A stretch of 64,000 nt of DNA from positions 104,668 through 168,667 of the forward strand of contig JAIKXM010000039.1 of the NCBI GenBank assembly GCA_024684085.1, in the 5' to 3' direction. Under the pieces are notes generated by a model. The model was not told the DNA's origin. It worked only from the letters and a program-made list of their open reading frames with translations, and did no database searches. Both the position numbers and the translations under genes were made by a program. Shown here piece after piece: positions 36,808 to 47,222 of the stretch (its first letter is position 1; each line of letters starts with the position of its first letter). This DNA comes from Lachnospiraceae bacterium. Lineage in GTDB: Bacteria; Bacillota; Clostridia; Lachnospirales; Lachnospiraceae.

Positions 36808-37520
36808 TACTTTTCCAATATATGCATGAGCCCTTCTGTTTCCTGCGGACTCAGTTCTCTGAAGCTTCCCTTCTTAAGGTTGCCCAGTTCGATATTGGCT
36901 ACCCTGATCCTCTTTAAGGATACCACCTTCATATTCTGTTCCGCACACATCCTTCTGATCTGTCTGTTCAGTCCCTGTGTGAGAATGATCCTGAATGTAT
37001 ATTTACCGATCTGTTCGACCGTACAGGGTCTGGTCGTCACGTCAAGCTCACGAAGGTATACCCCCTGACTCATGGCTTCCAGGAACCCTTCCGTCACCGG
37101 TCTGTCTGTCTTAACTATATATTCCTTCTCATGCCGGTTACTGCCCTTCATAAGACTGTTAATGAGGTCACCGTCATTGGTAAGAAGTATCAATCCTTCC
37201 GAATCTTTATCAAGTCTTCCGGCATAAGTTACTCTCTCCGGATAATCTACGATATCACCTATCTTAACCCTGGCATGAGCATCCCTTTCGGTACACACAA
37301 CGCCTTCCGGCTTATAGAATGCAAGTATCACTTTTGCAGACTTACGCTTTATCGCCTTGCCGTTAACACATACCGTATCCTGATCCGATACCTTCATTCC
37401 CTGTGTAGCGACAGATCCGTTAACGGTAACCCTGCCGTCCGTGATAAGGACATCGGCATCCCGTCTGGAACAGATACCGGCTTCGGCTATGAACTTATTC
37501 AGTCTAATATCTTTTTCCAT
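36807..37520 (-). CDS. rluF: 23S rRNA pseudouridine synthase, RluF/RsuA family
   Basis: 237 aa. N-terminal S4 RNA-binding domain (IRLNKFIAEAGICSRRDADV), then the catalytic domain with Asp104 in AGRLDKDSEGLILLTNDG and the RluF-like QGLNRQIRRMCAEQNMKV. It resembles RluF (U2604 of 23S rRNA) more than RsuA or RluB, but the exact target uridine is inferred. The ribosome site is weak. It lies 12 bases downstream of the MATE gene and is coupled to ligA by a one-base overlap. Confidence 0.88.
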   Translation of the reverse strand: MEKDIRLNKFIAEAGICSRRDADVLITDGRVTVNGSVATQGMKVSDQDTVCVNGKAIKRKSAKVILAFYKPEGVVCTERDAHARVKIGDIVDYPERVTYAGRLDKDSEGLILLTNDGDLINSLMKGSNRHEKEYIVKTDRPVTEGFLEAMSQGVYLRELDVTTRPCTVEQIGKYTFRIILTQGLNRQIRRMCAEQNMKVVSLKRIRVANIELGNLKKGSFRELSPQETEGLMHILEK

Positions 37521-37532
37521 ATAATGATGTTC

Positions 37533-38900
37533 TTAACCTGATACCGTCTCCGTCTGTTGATCCTCAGGCAATTCTCTGAAAAACTTAACTACAAAATATA
37601 TACATGCGATGCTCGCAGCCACGTCTGCAATGGGCTGAGATATCTCAATTCCGAACAGCCCGATCGTATTGGCAAGGATCGCAATGACCGGAATGAACAT
37701 CAGACCGCTTCTGAACGTAGCCAGGATCGAAGCTTCCCTGCTCTTGCCCGTAGACTGGAACATCATATTACTGCACACTGTAAACGGAACGAACAGAAGC
37801 CCTGCGCACTGCCACCTCAGTGCCACCGAACCTATTGCGATAACCGAGGCATCATCCCTGAATACGGCAACTATCTGCGGTGCATTGATAAAGGCAATGA
37901 TACTTCCTATCGTCATCAGCCCCGTAGAGAAAGCCCATGTGAAGAAGAAGCCCTTTCTCACTCTTGAGAACCTGCCCGCACCATAATTAAAGCCTGCCAC
38001 AGGCTGATATCCCTGACCGATGCCAAGACCTACGCTGAACATGAAATTGGTAACCCTTGAAGCTATGCTCATCGCGGCAATCGCAGCATCTCCGAACGGT
38101 CCGCAGAAATTATTCAATACCATTACGGATATACTTCCAAGCCCCTGCCTTATAAGACTCGGGAAGCCTGTCTGAACTATCGTAACGGCTTTTCTCACAT
38201 CCCGTTTGAAGAACCTCGTCGAGATCACACTCTCACACTTATGTGAGATGAACATATAGGATAAAATAGCGAGACTTATATATTGTGAAAGAGCTGTAGC
38301 TACCCCCGCTCCTTCAATGCCCATCCCCATTCCCATAATGAATAAGGCATCAAGCACTATATTGATAAGGCCTCCGCTTACAAGTCCCATCATCGCAAAG
38401 AAGGCCTTACCCTCATATCTGAGGATATTATTGAGCACACAGCTGACCGTCATTGCCGGAGCCGCTATTAAGATACATCTGCAATATACCCTTGCATACG
38501 GCAGTATCGTATCGGTACTTCCTAACAGATACATTAATGGATTGGTAAACAAAAGCCCCACTAATGCGATCAATAAGCCCATTGCAAGCGACATCGCACA
38601 TCCCATAGTCGCATATTCGCTTGCCGACTGCTTATCCTTAGCACCAAGCTTACGGGAGATTATACTGCCTGATCCGTGACCGAACATGAAACCGTTAGCC
38701 TGAATGATAGCCATAAGGCCGAACACTATACCTGTAGCCCCGCTTGCGCTTGTTCCTAACTTACCGACAAAATATGTATCTGCCATATTATAGAGATTGG
38801 TCACCAGCATACTTAGTGTCGTAGGTGCACCAAGGATGCAGATAAGTCCCGGAACGGAAGCCTGGGTCATTTTGTCATATTGATTATCATACTTCTTCAT
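37533..38900 (-). CDS. MATE-family multidrug/sodium antiporter
   Basis: 455 aa, about twelve membrane helices in two homologous halves. LGAPTTLSMLVTNLYNMADTYFVG and FGHGSGSIISRKLGAKDKQSASEYATMG are typical of the first half; LGIGQGYQPVAGFNYGAGRF of the second. It exports cationic drugs or metabolites using Na+ or H+; the substrate cannot be predicted. No local regulator gene is present. It is 12 bases upstream of rluF and 21 bases downstream of the MscS-like gene, so part of a longer minus-strand series. Confidence 0.94.
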   Translation of the reverse strand: MKKYDNQYDKMTQASVPGLICILGAPTTLSMLVTNLYNMADTYFVGKLGTSASGATGIVFGLMAIIQANGFMFGHGSGSIISRKLGAKDKQSASEYATMGCAMSLAMGLLIALVGLLFTNPLMYLLGSTDTILPYARVYCRCILIAAPAMTVSCVLNNILRYEGKAFFAMMGLVSGGLINIVLDALFIMGMGMGIEGAGVATALSQYISLAILSYMFISHKCESVISTRFFKRDVRKAVTIVQTGFPSLIRQGLGSISVMVLNNFCGPFGDAAIAAMSIASRVTNFMFSVGLGIGQGYQPVAGFNYGAGRFSRVRKGFFFTWAFSTGLMTIGSIIAFINAPQIVAVFRDDASVIAIGSVALRWQCAGLLFVPFTVCSNMMFQSTGKSREASILATFRSGLMFIPVIAILANTIGLFGIEISQPIADVAASIACIYFVVKFFRELPEDQQTETVSG

Positions 38901-38921
38901 AACACACGTTTTTTGATTCCC

Positions 38922-41645
38922 TTAGAGCAGATGACCCACATCAGATTCATCCTGCTTTTCATAGAATCTGTCAGCCACTGCTTTTTCATGAACACTCGCC
39001 CTTGTATAATCGGTTGGTTCATGAACAACGACCTGATTAAAGGGAATCGAGATATTATTCTCATCAAATATTATCTTGAGTCTGCGGTTAAGATCTCTTT
39101 CCGTCTGGAAACGATCTGCCTCACGGCACTCCGCAACGATCTTAAGTATAACTCCGTTGTCTCCGAGCTCGGAAACACCCCTGTAGAAAGGTCCGCGCGA
39201 TATTGATGGGATCTCCTTCTGAAGCTTGGGAAATTCCTTCATCAGAACGGCTTCAACTCTCTCAATGGATTCCATATAATCTATAGGTATCTCACAGACA
39301 GCAAGTGAATTGTTCTTGGTCATATTTACAATATCACTTATCTGGGAGTTGTTGACTATCTTCGTATTATTGCGATCATCCACAAGCTTGGTAGTTCTCA
39401 CACCGATCTCAACAACAGTACCTCTGAACTCTCCGAGCTTAACGATATCCCCTACCTGGAACTCACCTTCGATAATGATAAAGAGTCCCGATAAGATATC
39501 TCCTATCAACTGGTTGGCACCAAGACCTACTATCAAGGACAAGATTCCCGCAGAAGCCAACAGAGTCTCTGTATGGATGCCCACCATTGATAAGCTGTAA
39601 TATATGATTCCGATGACCAAAGCGTATTTGATAAGGCTGTTGGACATCTTACATAAGGTCTCACCTCTTGAACCGACATTTCCGGCAAGCTCAGAGAAGA
39701 TATACCGAATGATCTGTGATATCGTAGTTCCGATACACATTATGACCAGAATGGAAGTGAACGACATTATATTAAAGCCTTTCTCCCATTCCGAATTAAG
39801 TACATACCATACCACCGAGCCGTTAAGTCTGTAATTCTTGCTTATGATAACGGCAAGGATGATACCTATCGACAAAAGCGCCAATACGACCCTAAGATAT
39901 GTACCGAGTATATTCTTCCTGTCATACTGTATCGCCTTCAATCTTCCTTTCTTATCCAGAAGATTACGAAGGTCTTTATTATCAGCCAGTTGCGATATCT
40001 TTTTCAAGCGAAGGTTATCAGACATCACAAGATAGATGAGCAGGATGTTCAGAGCATATATGAATACCACGATCACCGTTACCAGATTGCGAACGGAACC
40101 GCCCTCGCCCTGTCCTGACGCAAGCAGGATATACTCATTACCTCCGGCAAGACAATTGACTCTGTATCTGACGTCATTAATGGTCATATAACCGTTATAG
40201 CCATCCTTCAGAGCCTCTTTCTCTATTCCGCTCTCCGTATACGAAAGTCCGGTCAGGATATCTTCACTGTCATATGTGACGGTATTCCCGTTCTTATTTA
40301 CCACAAGTATCATGGAACCCTGATCGGCAGTAAGGTCTCTGACGACGATCGAATGATCGTCATTGATACAATCCGTCAGGATCGCATCTGCCCTTTTGAT
40401 ACCTATCATGACACCTGTACGAATACCGCTGTCATTTATCAACGGGATACCCGCAACCTGCAATACACGCTCATCGTTGATCTTATAATCAACGACATTC
40501 CCGGCGTCATATAAGAGCTTCTTGAAGGCAGAACCTGATAAAGAGAAATTGATATCTGTCAATGATATCCCTGTTCTGCCGGATGCTAATATACTGCCAT
40601 CCATATCCAGAAGATATAATCCGTCCAGGTTGGATTCGGTTGCTATATCAGACAGAATCTCATTGTTCACTCTGTTACTCACAGTATCTGCCAGTGCACC
40701 AAGGATACTCACCTCAGAGATCATTGAATACTCATAAGCCTCCTTGATGGCAGCCTGTCTCTTATCATACTCATCAAGTGCGGTATCAGTCATATCCGTT
40801 CTCACACTGTTGAAAACCGACTGACTGGAAAGAGTAACAAGGGTCTGGAGGAAATGTGACAGAGCTATCATAAGTACAAGTGAAAGAACTGCGAATCTTC
40901 TGACCTTGGAATAAGGAATCTCTTCTTCTTCGCCCTTATTAACGATCAACTGGATAATGTACGCAAGAAATGCACCCGCGAAGATCACGAACACGATCAT
41001 CGCCCATAATGCAGATACAACGCCCTCTCCGGAAGTCCTTACACGGGAAAAAGCAACTTCTTCCATGTTACTCATGAACTGCTCATCAGTAGACACTCCG
41101 GATGCTGTCGCATTAAGATCTGTCTCCATGATAATGTAATTTGCAGCGGAAACAGCCGAAGCATATATCTTAACACTACCGTTCTCAGTCTTCTCTGTCT
41201 TACTCATTATGGCATCACTTGTGATCCCACCCGTGAAAAGACTGTCATACTTATCAAGCGAATAATCGAATCCATATGAAGACTCACCGGCAACAACATT
41301 CCTGTCTTTATCCAGAATGATAAGATTCTCTGATGCAAGATCCTGACTTATCTCCTGCAAAAATGCAGCGTTGCTGATACTCTGTCTGTGGTTCTGGATT
41401 CCGTATATAACGCTTCTGAACACACTTAGATTAGAACTGTTGTAGATAGTCTTCAACCTGTCATTGCCTATGGTCGCCGAATCCACGTTATCTATCATTG
41501 TATTGATATCCGATTCGATAAATTCCTTAGTCCTGTTCTCAATGCTCATGCCACGGAAGAAAAATACTATTCCGAACAATACTGCGCCGAGAGCAAGAAT
41601 GATCGAACCGCATACGATTGTATTCTTTTTGATCTTATCTGTCAT
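38922..41645 (-). CDS. MscS-type channel fused to large extracellular sensor domains
   Basis: 907 aa. The C-terminal third is a standard MscS channel: pore helix and vestibule in SAGILSLIVGLGANQLIGDI, then IIIEGEFQVGDIVKLGEFRG and NNSQISDIVNMTKN. Ahead of it are two extracellular sensor regions, about residues 35-210 and 290-520, each bracketed by membrane helices. The second (YLLDMDGSILASGRTGISLT, GIPLINDSGIRTGVMIGIKR) looks Cache-like. ATG 41645 has GGAG nine bases upstream; the in-frame TTG at 41663 overlaps that site and is rejected. The fusion suggests ligand-modulated gating; inference only. Confidence 0.9.
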   Translation of the reverse strand: MTDKIKKNTIVCGSIILALGAVLFGIVFFFRGMSIENRTKEFIESDINTMIDNVDSATIGNDRLKTIYNSSNLSVFRSVIYGIQNHRQSISNAAFLQEISQDLASENLIILDKDRNVVAGESSYGFDYSLDKYDSLFTGGITSDAIMSKTEKTENGSVKIYASAVSAANYIIMETDLNATASGVSTDEQFMSNMEEVAFSRVRTSGEGVVSALWAMIVFVIFAGAFLAYIIQLIVNKGEEEEIPYSKVRRFAVLSLVLMIALSHFLQTLVTLSSQSVFNSVRTDMTDTALDEYDKRQAAIKEAYEYSMISEVSILGALADTVSNRVNNEILSDIATESNLDGLYLLDMDGSILASGRTGISLTDINFSLSGSAFKKLLYDAGNVVDYKINDERVLQVAGIPLINDSGIRTGVMIGIKRADAILTDCINDDHSIVVRDLTADQGSMILVVNKNGNTVTYDSEDILTGLSYTESGIEKEALKDGYNGYMTINDVRYRVNCLAGGNEYILLASGQGEGGSVRNLVTVIVVFIYALNILLIYLVMSDNLRLKKISQLADNKDLRNLLDKKGRLKAIQYDRKNILGTYLRVVLALLSIGIILAVIISKNYRLNGSVVWYVLNSEWEKGFNIMSFTSILVIMCIGTTISQIIRYIFSELAGNVGSRGETLCKMSNSLIKYALVIGIIYYSLSMVGIHTETLLASAGILSLIVGLGANQLIGDILSGLFIIIEGEFQVGDIVKLGEFRGTVVEIGVRTTKLVDDRNNTKIVNNSQISDIVNMTKNNSLAVCEIPIDYMESIERVEAVLMKEFPKLQKEIPSISRGPFYRGVSELGDNGVILKIVAECREADRFQTERDLNRRLKIIFDENNISIPFNQVVVHEPTDYTRASVHEKAVADRFYEKQDESDVGHLL

Positions 41646-41855
41646 TCCTATATACTCCAACAAAGCTTTCCATTAATTAAACGGACTTATGTCCCTCTTA
41701 TCACATCATATGCAGAGGGAATACTTAACCATCATATTTTTTATATGAAAAGATAATATCGCCATCAAATTGTCTTATAAATTTAAGGCATTTTTTGACC
41801 CTCGTATCACATTATACTACTTTCCTTCTTTATTTTCCAATTTACACACTAACAG

Positions 41856-41893
41856 AAAAAGATCCCAAAGACATTTCTGTCCCGGGATCTTTT
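41856..41893 (-). terminator. Terminator of the gdhA transcript
   Basis: Minus strand AAAAGATCCC ... GGGATC followed by TTTTT (plus arms 41856-41866 and 41884-41893). It is about 165 bases beyond the gdhA stop, leaving the 13-bp repeat inside the gdhA 3' untranslated region. Confidence 0.75.
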
Positions 41894-41954
41894 CTTAAGA
41901 TCATTTCTTATAATCATTCAAACATCTTTATCTTAATGCCAATAATTAACTCTC

Positions 41955-42026
41955 ATGATCTTATATAATGATCTTATATCATGATCTTATATCATGATCT
42001 TATATCATGATCTTATATAATGATCT
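41955..42026. repeat. 13-bp tandem repeat downstream of gdhA
   Basis: Five full units of ATGATCTTATAT(C/A) at 41955, 41968, 41981, 41994 and 42007, and a partial sixth to 42026. The 411-base gene-free stretch 41646-42056 otherwise contains the gdhA terminator and AT-rich sequence. The unit is not a multiple of three and is too short for a CRISPR repeat. Confidence 0.95.
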
Positions 42027-42056
42027 CTTAATATCTGTTATAAAGATTGATATTGA

Positions 42057-43538
<1,482 letters not shown>

Positions 43539-43561
43539 TCAACGTAAATTAGGTTTTCCGA

Positions 43562-44818
43562 TCAATCCAAAAATTCGGACTTAACATATCCTGTCTTCTT
43601 GTTGTATTTAATCTTGCTCCAGCCGTCTGCGCGCTTCTCGAGCACTTCTACCTTCTCACCGGAATAGATAACGCTAATCTTCTCAGCGTCAGTTCCGGGC
43701 TCTTTTCTCATATTAATGGTATCAGTTGTGGTAGCGCTTCCCGAAGAAGGTGAATCGGCAGCTGCCGCCGCTGTATCGGCGTCATCCTGAGTTGAATCAG
43801 ACTCAGTCTTCTCTTCTTTTACAACCTCAAGGTACTCAGTCTTAACAAATGCCTCTTTACCATCGAAGAGGATCTTGGACCAACCGTTAACCTTCTCTTC
43901 AAGAAGCTGGAACTCCTGATCTTCCATAGCCTTACCGATTTTATCAGCCTCTTCACTGTCCGAACTTCTTACGTTAACAACAGTGATAGCCTTAACAGTC
44001 TTTTTGGTATTGGAATCAACTTCCACCTCAGTTTCCTGCTCGGACACATCCTCAGTATTCTCTTCTGCATCAATCTTGGCAAGTTCCTCGCCTACTTCAG
44101 AAGTAAGGACACCCGGAAGATTCTGAATGAACTCAGCAAACTCTTCATTGGAAGCAAGCACTTCATTAAACTTAACATTAACTGTATTATTAAGATCAAC
44201 GACATCATCCTGAACAGAGATTATCTTACAGTATTCCGCAACCTTCTCTTCCTGCTCTTCATCATTGATATAATATTCGCCCTTGTCATTTCGTTCTACA
44301 TACCATGCATTAAGGCCGGGAGCCCGCTCTTCAAAGCCCACAAGCTTCACTTCATAATATACGAATACGAGGAAGCTGTCTTCAACAGGACCTTTCTTGG
44401 TATAGCACTTTACAACAGAATAATCTTCAATATATTCACTCTTCTTCTGGATAACAATACTCTCTTTATCGTCTATATCGCTCTTAATACTCTTGATAGT
44501 ATCAACATCACCGTTAGCCGAAGCCTGATAATACTTCTTCATCAGAGCGTTGATCTCGGGATAAGCATCCTCTTCAAGAGGCTCATCCGTAATATCATAA
44601 CCGCTTTCATCCTCTACAGATTCGGTAGAGACCTCGGCGATCGTCTCCTCGCGCTTATTCATCACAAGGAGGTGTGTTATAATCAAAGCCGCTGCAACAA
44701 CAACCAAAAATGCCAGTGAAAAAAGGGCAATGTATTTATTCTCTTTGATTATCTCCGCAACATTCGAAAAGAACTTTATTAATTTGTTTCTTATACTTTT
44801 AAAATCCATTTTCTTCAC
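43562..44818 (-). CDS. Membrane-anchored protein with two bacterial SH3 domains
   Basis: 418 aa. Cytoplasmic N-terminus of about 30 residues, one membrane helix (YIALFSLAFLVVVAAALIIT), an acidic extracytoplasmic region (about 75-265), then two SH3b domains: TVKAITVVNVRSSDSEEADK to ILFDGKEAFVKTEYLEVV, and TTDTINMRKEPGTDAEKISV to IKYNKKTGYVKSEFLD, joined by an Ala/Ser/Thr linker. SH3b domains usually bind cell wall; role unknown. GTG 44818 fits AAGGAG eleven bases upstream better than ATG 44809. The gene starts 19 bases after a tRNA-Arg and shares its promoter. Confidence 0.87.
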   Translation of the reverse strand: MKKMDFKSIRNKLIKFFSNVAEIIKENKYIALFSLAFLVVVAAALIITHLLVMNKREETIAEVSTESVEDESGYDITDEPLEEDAYPEINALMKKYYQASANGDVDTIKSIKSDIDDKESIVIQKKSEYIEDYSVVKCYTKKGPVEDSFLVFVYYEVKLVGFEERAPGLNAWYVERNDKGEYYINDEEQEEKVAEYCKIISVQDDVVDLNNTVNVKFNEVLASNEEFAEFIQNLPGVLTSEVGEELAKIDAEENTEDVSEQETEVEVDSNTKKTVKAITVVNVRSSDSEEADKIGKAMEDQEFQLLEEKVNGWSKILFDGKEAFVKTEYLEVVKEEKTESDSTQDDADTAAAAADSPSSGSATTTDTINMRKEPGTDAEKISVIYSGEKVEVLEKRADGWSKIKYNKKTGYVKSEFLD

Positions 44819-44837
44819 TTTGATTATATCTCCTTAG

Positions 44838-44909
44838 TGTGTCCGACAGGAATCGAACCTGCATTAAAGGCGTCGGAGGCCTCCGTTCTATCCATTAGAC
44901 TACGGACAC
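44838..44909 (-). tRNA. tRNA-Arg (anticodon CCG)
   Basis: 72 bases. Acceptor arms GTGTCCG/CGGACAC pair perfectly; the D-arm contains AATGGATA; the anticodon stem GAGGC/GCCTT carries loop CTCCGAC, giving anticodon CCG; the T-arm is GCAGG TTCGATT CCTGT; the discriminator is A and CCA is not encoded. Two D-stem positions are non-Watson-Crick. It is directly followed by the ribosome site of the SH3 protein gene, so release from the mRNA must rely on 3' processing. Confidence 0.93.
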
Positions 44910-44950
44910 ATACGTCCTTGCATTCTTAACAATTTCGTAACAACTTTTAC

Positions 44951-44980
44951 ATTCTATCACATTTATAATGAAATGTCCAA
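44951..44980 (-). promoter_or_regulatory. Promoter of the tRNA-Arg/SH3 transcript
   Basis: Minus strand TTGGAC (44975-44980), 18 bases, TAGAAT (44951-44956) preceded by TGA (extended -10). Start near 44944, about 35 bases before the tRNA. Confidence 0.65.
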
Positions 44981-45113
44981 TTTGGCATAACCTGTATGGA
45001 TAATGCCGATAATAACATGCTTATCATTATGCATAATCCGAATGAAGGATCCTTATGATCCCGGACGAAATACATAACATGATTCCAATGGATAATCCAA
45101 CATATCTCAGAAG

Positions 45114-45161
45114 AAAAAAGGCATGAATTAATTGTCTGTGTTCAGGGAATATCATCATGCC
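45114..45161 (-). terminator. Terminator of the DUF5688 gene
   Basis: Minus strand GGCATGA, a 28-base loop, TCATGCC, then TTTTTT (plus A 45114-45119). It lies just after the stop at 45187 and before the tRNA promoter. Confidence 0.6.
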
Positions 45162-45186
45162 CTTATCTTCCGTCCAAGACTTTTAT

Positions 45187-46344
45187 CTAATCAATAATGC
45201 TGACTTCTCCCGCTGAATGATCATAATAATATGCATGATCGGATAATATATCATATACCTTCAACACATCCGTATTGACCTCATTGATCATGCTGTTCAG
45301 ATCGACTGATCGATTATCACAGGCCTCCTCGGGTACTATGATAAGCTCGTGAACTGAACTGGGAATGATATAGTAGTCGCCGTATTTTTCCCCTAAACCG
45401 TTTAACACTCCGGGGTAAAGGATCGCTGATGCTCCGAAGCATCCGCTTTCATTGCTGACAACATACATCGGAATATCTTCATTCGGGATCAGATCGTGAA
45501 AACTACTGTACTCCTTACTGTTTCTCATATGCTCCATATACTGGCGTTTCATTATATCAATGATGTTCTCAACCTTAAGCGGATTGACCTGAACACTGTT
45601 TTTAACAGCGTCTTCATATAATTCTTCCAGTGACTTCCCCCACGCCTTAAGATGATCATTATCGATAAGAACACTTCCGCCGTTAATATGATCGTTATTG
45701 ATCATCACAATGAAGACTATAGACAGATCAAGATAATCTATATGCGGTACCCTATCAAGAAGAGTATCGTTAAGAGACGTATTGATGAGCTTAACTGTGA
45801 GCTTATCCCTTACCTTCTCATAATCAGTATAAAAAGACATATCGATCTCTGTTCCGACATCAGCCTCTTCCCGTCTTCTGATGATCGACTGAACTATCAT
45901 ATTAAGACTCATCCCCTGATTATATCTCTCGAGATAATCTTCAAGATATATACTGGGTACTACGTTATTCTTCTCATTCGCTATCAGAACTCCGGTCATT
46001 ATTATATTATTATTCTTCTGTTGTTTGGATATGCGGATACTGTACCCTTCCCTGTAATGAGTCTTAAGTGCTTTAACGACCTTTTGAGCAAACCTGTCCA
46101 TATCGATCCCGATATATTCTGCACTTTCCCCCGTACCTACTATAGGTTGATCGCATACACCTTCAACCTCCGTACCGGCTATAAGTCGATCGCCTACACC
46201 TTCAACCTCCGTACCGGATATAGGTTGATCGCATACACCTTCAACCCTTGTGCCGACTATAGGTTTATTACTGACAACTTCTATATCTGTTGCGTTTTCA
46301 CCCTCTTTATATTCACTTAATCTGCTTAAACTCCTGCTATTCAT
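45187..46344 (-). CDS. DUF5688-family protein with N-terminal 13-residue repeats
   Basis: 385 aa. The C-terminal ~310 residues fit DUF5688, a family of unknown function found mainly in Lachnospiraceae and relatives: FAQKVVKALKTHYREGYSIR, SFYTDYEKVRDKLTVKLINT and DLIPNEDIPMYVVSNESGCF. The N-terminal part contains about three and a half copies of a 13-residue unit (PIxGTEVEGVCDQ) encoded by a 39-bp DNA repeat. No signal peptide or membrane segment, so cytoplasmic. AAAGGA lies seven bases before the ATG. It is a single gene with its own terminator; a dispersed repeat lies upstream. Confidence 0.85.
   Translation of the reverse strand: MNSRSLSRLSEYKEGENATDIEVVSNKPIVGTRVEGVCDQPISGTEVEGVGDRLIAGTEVEGVCDQPIVGTGESAEYIGIDMDRFAQKVVKALKTHYREGYSIRISKQQKNNNIIMTGVLIANEKNNVVPSIYLEDYLERYNQGMSLNMIVQSIIRRREEADVGTEIDMSFYTDYEKVRDKLTVKLINTSLNDTLLDRVPHIDYLDLSIVFIVMINNDHINGGSVLIDNDHLKAWGKSLEELYEDAVKNSVQVNPLKVENIIDIMKRQYMEHMRNSKEYSSFHDLIPNEDIPMYVVSNESGCFGASAILYPGVLNGLGEKYGDYYIIPSSVHELIIVPEEACDNRSVDLNSMINEVNTDVLKVYDILSDHAYYYDHSAGEVSIID
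46141..46257. repeat. 39-bp in-frame tandem repeat inside the DUF5688 gene
   Basis: Three units start at 46141, 46180 and 46219 (TATAGGTTGATCGCATACAC...), and a fourth begins at 46258 and decays. The frame is kept (13 codons per unit), so copy-number change would alter protein length without frameshift. Confidence 0.95.
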
Positions 46345-46398
46345 TATTATTTCCTTTCATAAAAGTGTTAATGATCTGTTCTTAATTAACTGTAACCT

Positions 46399-46559
46399 AA
46401 GAAAGAATGTCGCTTGCGACATTCTCGCGCCGAGCGCGGATGCTTTACATCTTCCTTTCGCGCGAGTGCGCATCCTTTACATCTTCCTTTCGCGCGAGTG
46501 CGCATCCTTAGCGGAGCGTTTTTTGTTTAATAGGAAAGAATTTCCTATTAAACAAAAAA
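46399..46559. repeat. Dispersed structured intergenic repeat, copy 3
   Basis: Same three modules as 9025-9152: a perfect palindrome (46404-46425), the GC-rich core, and a terminal hairpin with 19-bp arms TTTTTTGTTTAATAGGAAA / TTTCCTATTAAACAAAAAA and loop GAA. The core contains an internal duplication of about 34 bases (CTTTACATCTTCCTTTCGCG...). Its right end merges with the U-tract of the efp terminator. The 274-base gap 46345-46618 has no gene. Confidence 0.9.
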
Positions 46560-46582
46560 GGCAATGGAACATGTCCATTGCC
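46554..46582 (-). terminator. Terminator of the yqeG-aroQ-efp transcript
   Basis: Minus strand GGCAATGG acatgtt CCATTGCC then TTTTTT. It lies 36 bases after the efp stop. The U-tract is also the outer arm of repeat copy 3. Confidence 0.85.
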
Positions 46583-46618
46583 TTACAATCAATATCACTT
46601 TAATCTCAGGAATTAAGA

Positions 46619-47176
46619 TTAAACTCTTGAAAGATACTCGCCTGTACGTGTATCGATCTTAATGGTCTCACCCTGATCTACGAATAAAGGAACAGATACC
46701 ATAGCACCTGTCTCAACAGTAGCAGGCTTTGTAGCACCTGTAGCTGTATCGCCCTTGAATCCGGGCTCTGTCTCTGTAATAACAAGTTCTACAAATAAAG
46801 GAGGCTCAACAGAGAAAACATTGCCGTTATGTGAGCAAACCTTACACATCTCGTTCTCCTTAACGAACTTGAGTGCATCACCGATCTGATCGGAAGTAAG
46901 AGCAACCTGATCATAGTTCTCTGTATCCATGAAGTAGAACAGATCGCCGTCATTGTAGAGATACTGCATATCTTTTCTATCAATTCGAGCCTGAGGGCAC
47001 TTCTCTGTAGGTCTAAAAGTCTTCTCAACCACACCACCTGACTTAATATTCTTAAGCTTGGTTCTTACGAAGGCTGCACCCTTTCCCGGCTTAACATGCT
47101 GAAATTCGATGATCTGGTAGATGTTACCTTCAAATTCAATGGTAACGCCGTTTCTGAAATCACCTGCTGAAATCAT
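46619..47176 (-). CDS. efp: Elongation factor P
   Basis: Relieves ribosome stalling at polyproline. 185 aa, complete. The three-domain fold is visible: [20 protein letters not shown], the tip loop [11 protein letters not shown] with Lys32 at the modified position, and the C-terminal [20 protein letters not shown] signature. The PGKG loop form is normal for Firmicutes. AGGAGG precedes the ATG. It is the last gene of a three-gene set, 46 bases downstream of aroQ, a common pairing in Firmicutes. Confidence 0.97.
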   Translation of the reverse strand: MISAGDFRNGVTIEFEGNIYQIIEFQHVKPGKGAAFVRTKLKNIKSGGVVEKTFRPTEKCPQARIDRKDMQYLYNDGDLFYFMDTENYDQVALTSDQIGDALKFVKENEMCKVCSHNGNVFSVEPPLFVELVITETEPGFKGDTATGATKPATVETGAMVSVPLFVDQGETIKIDTRTGEYLSRV

Positions 47177-47222
47177 AAAAAATCCTCCTAATTCGTGTCA
47201 CGATTAATAATCCTATACTATC

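Noticed and set aside
41955..42026. CRISPR-like array
   Set aside because: The 13-bp units are contiguous with no spacers.
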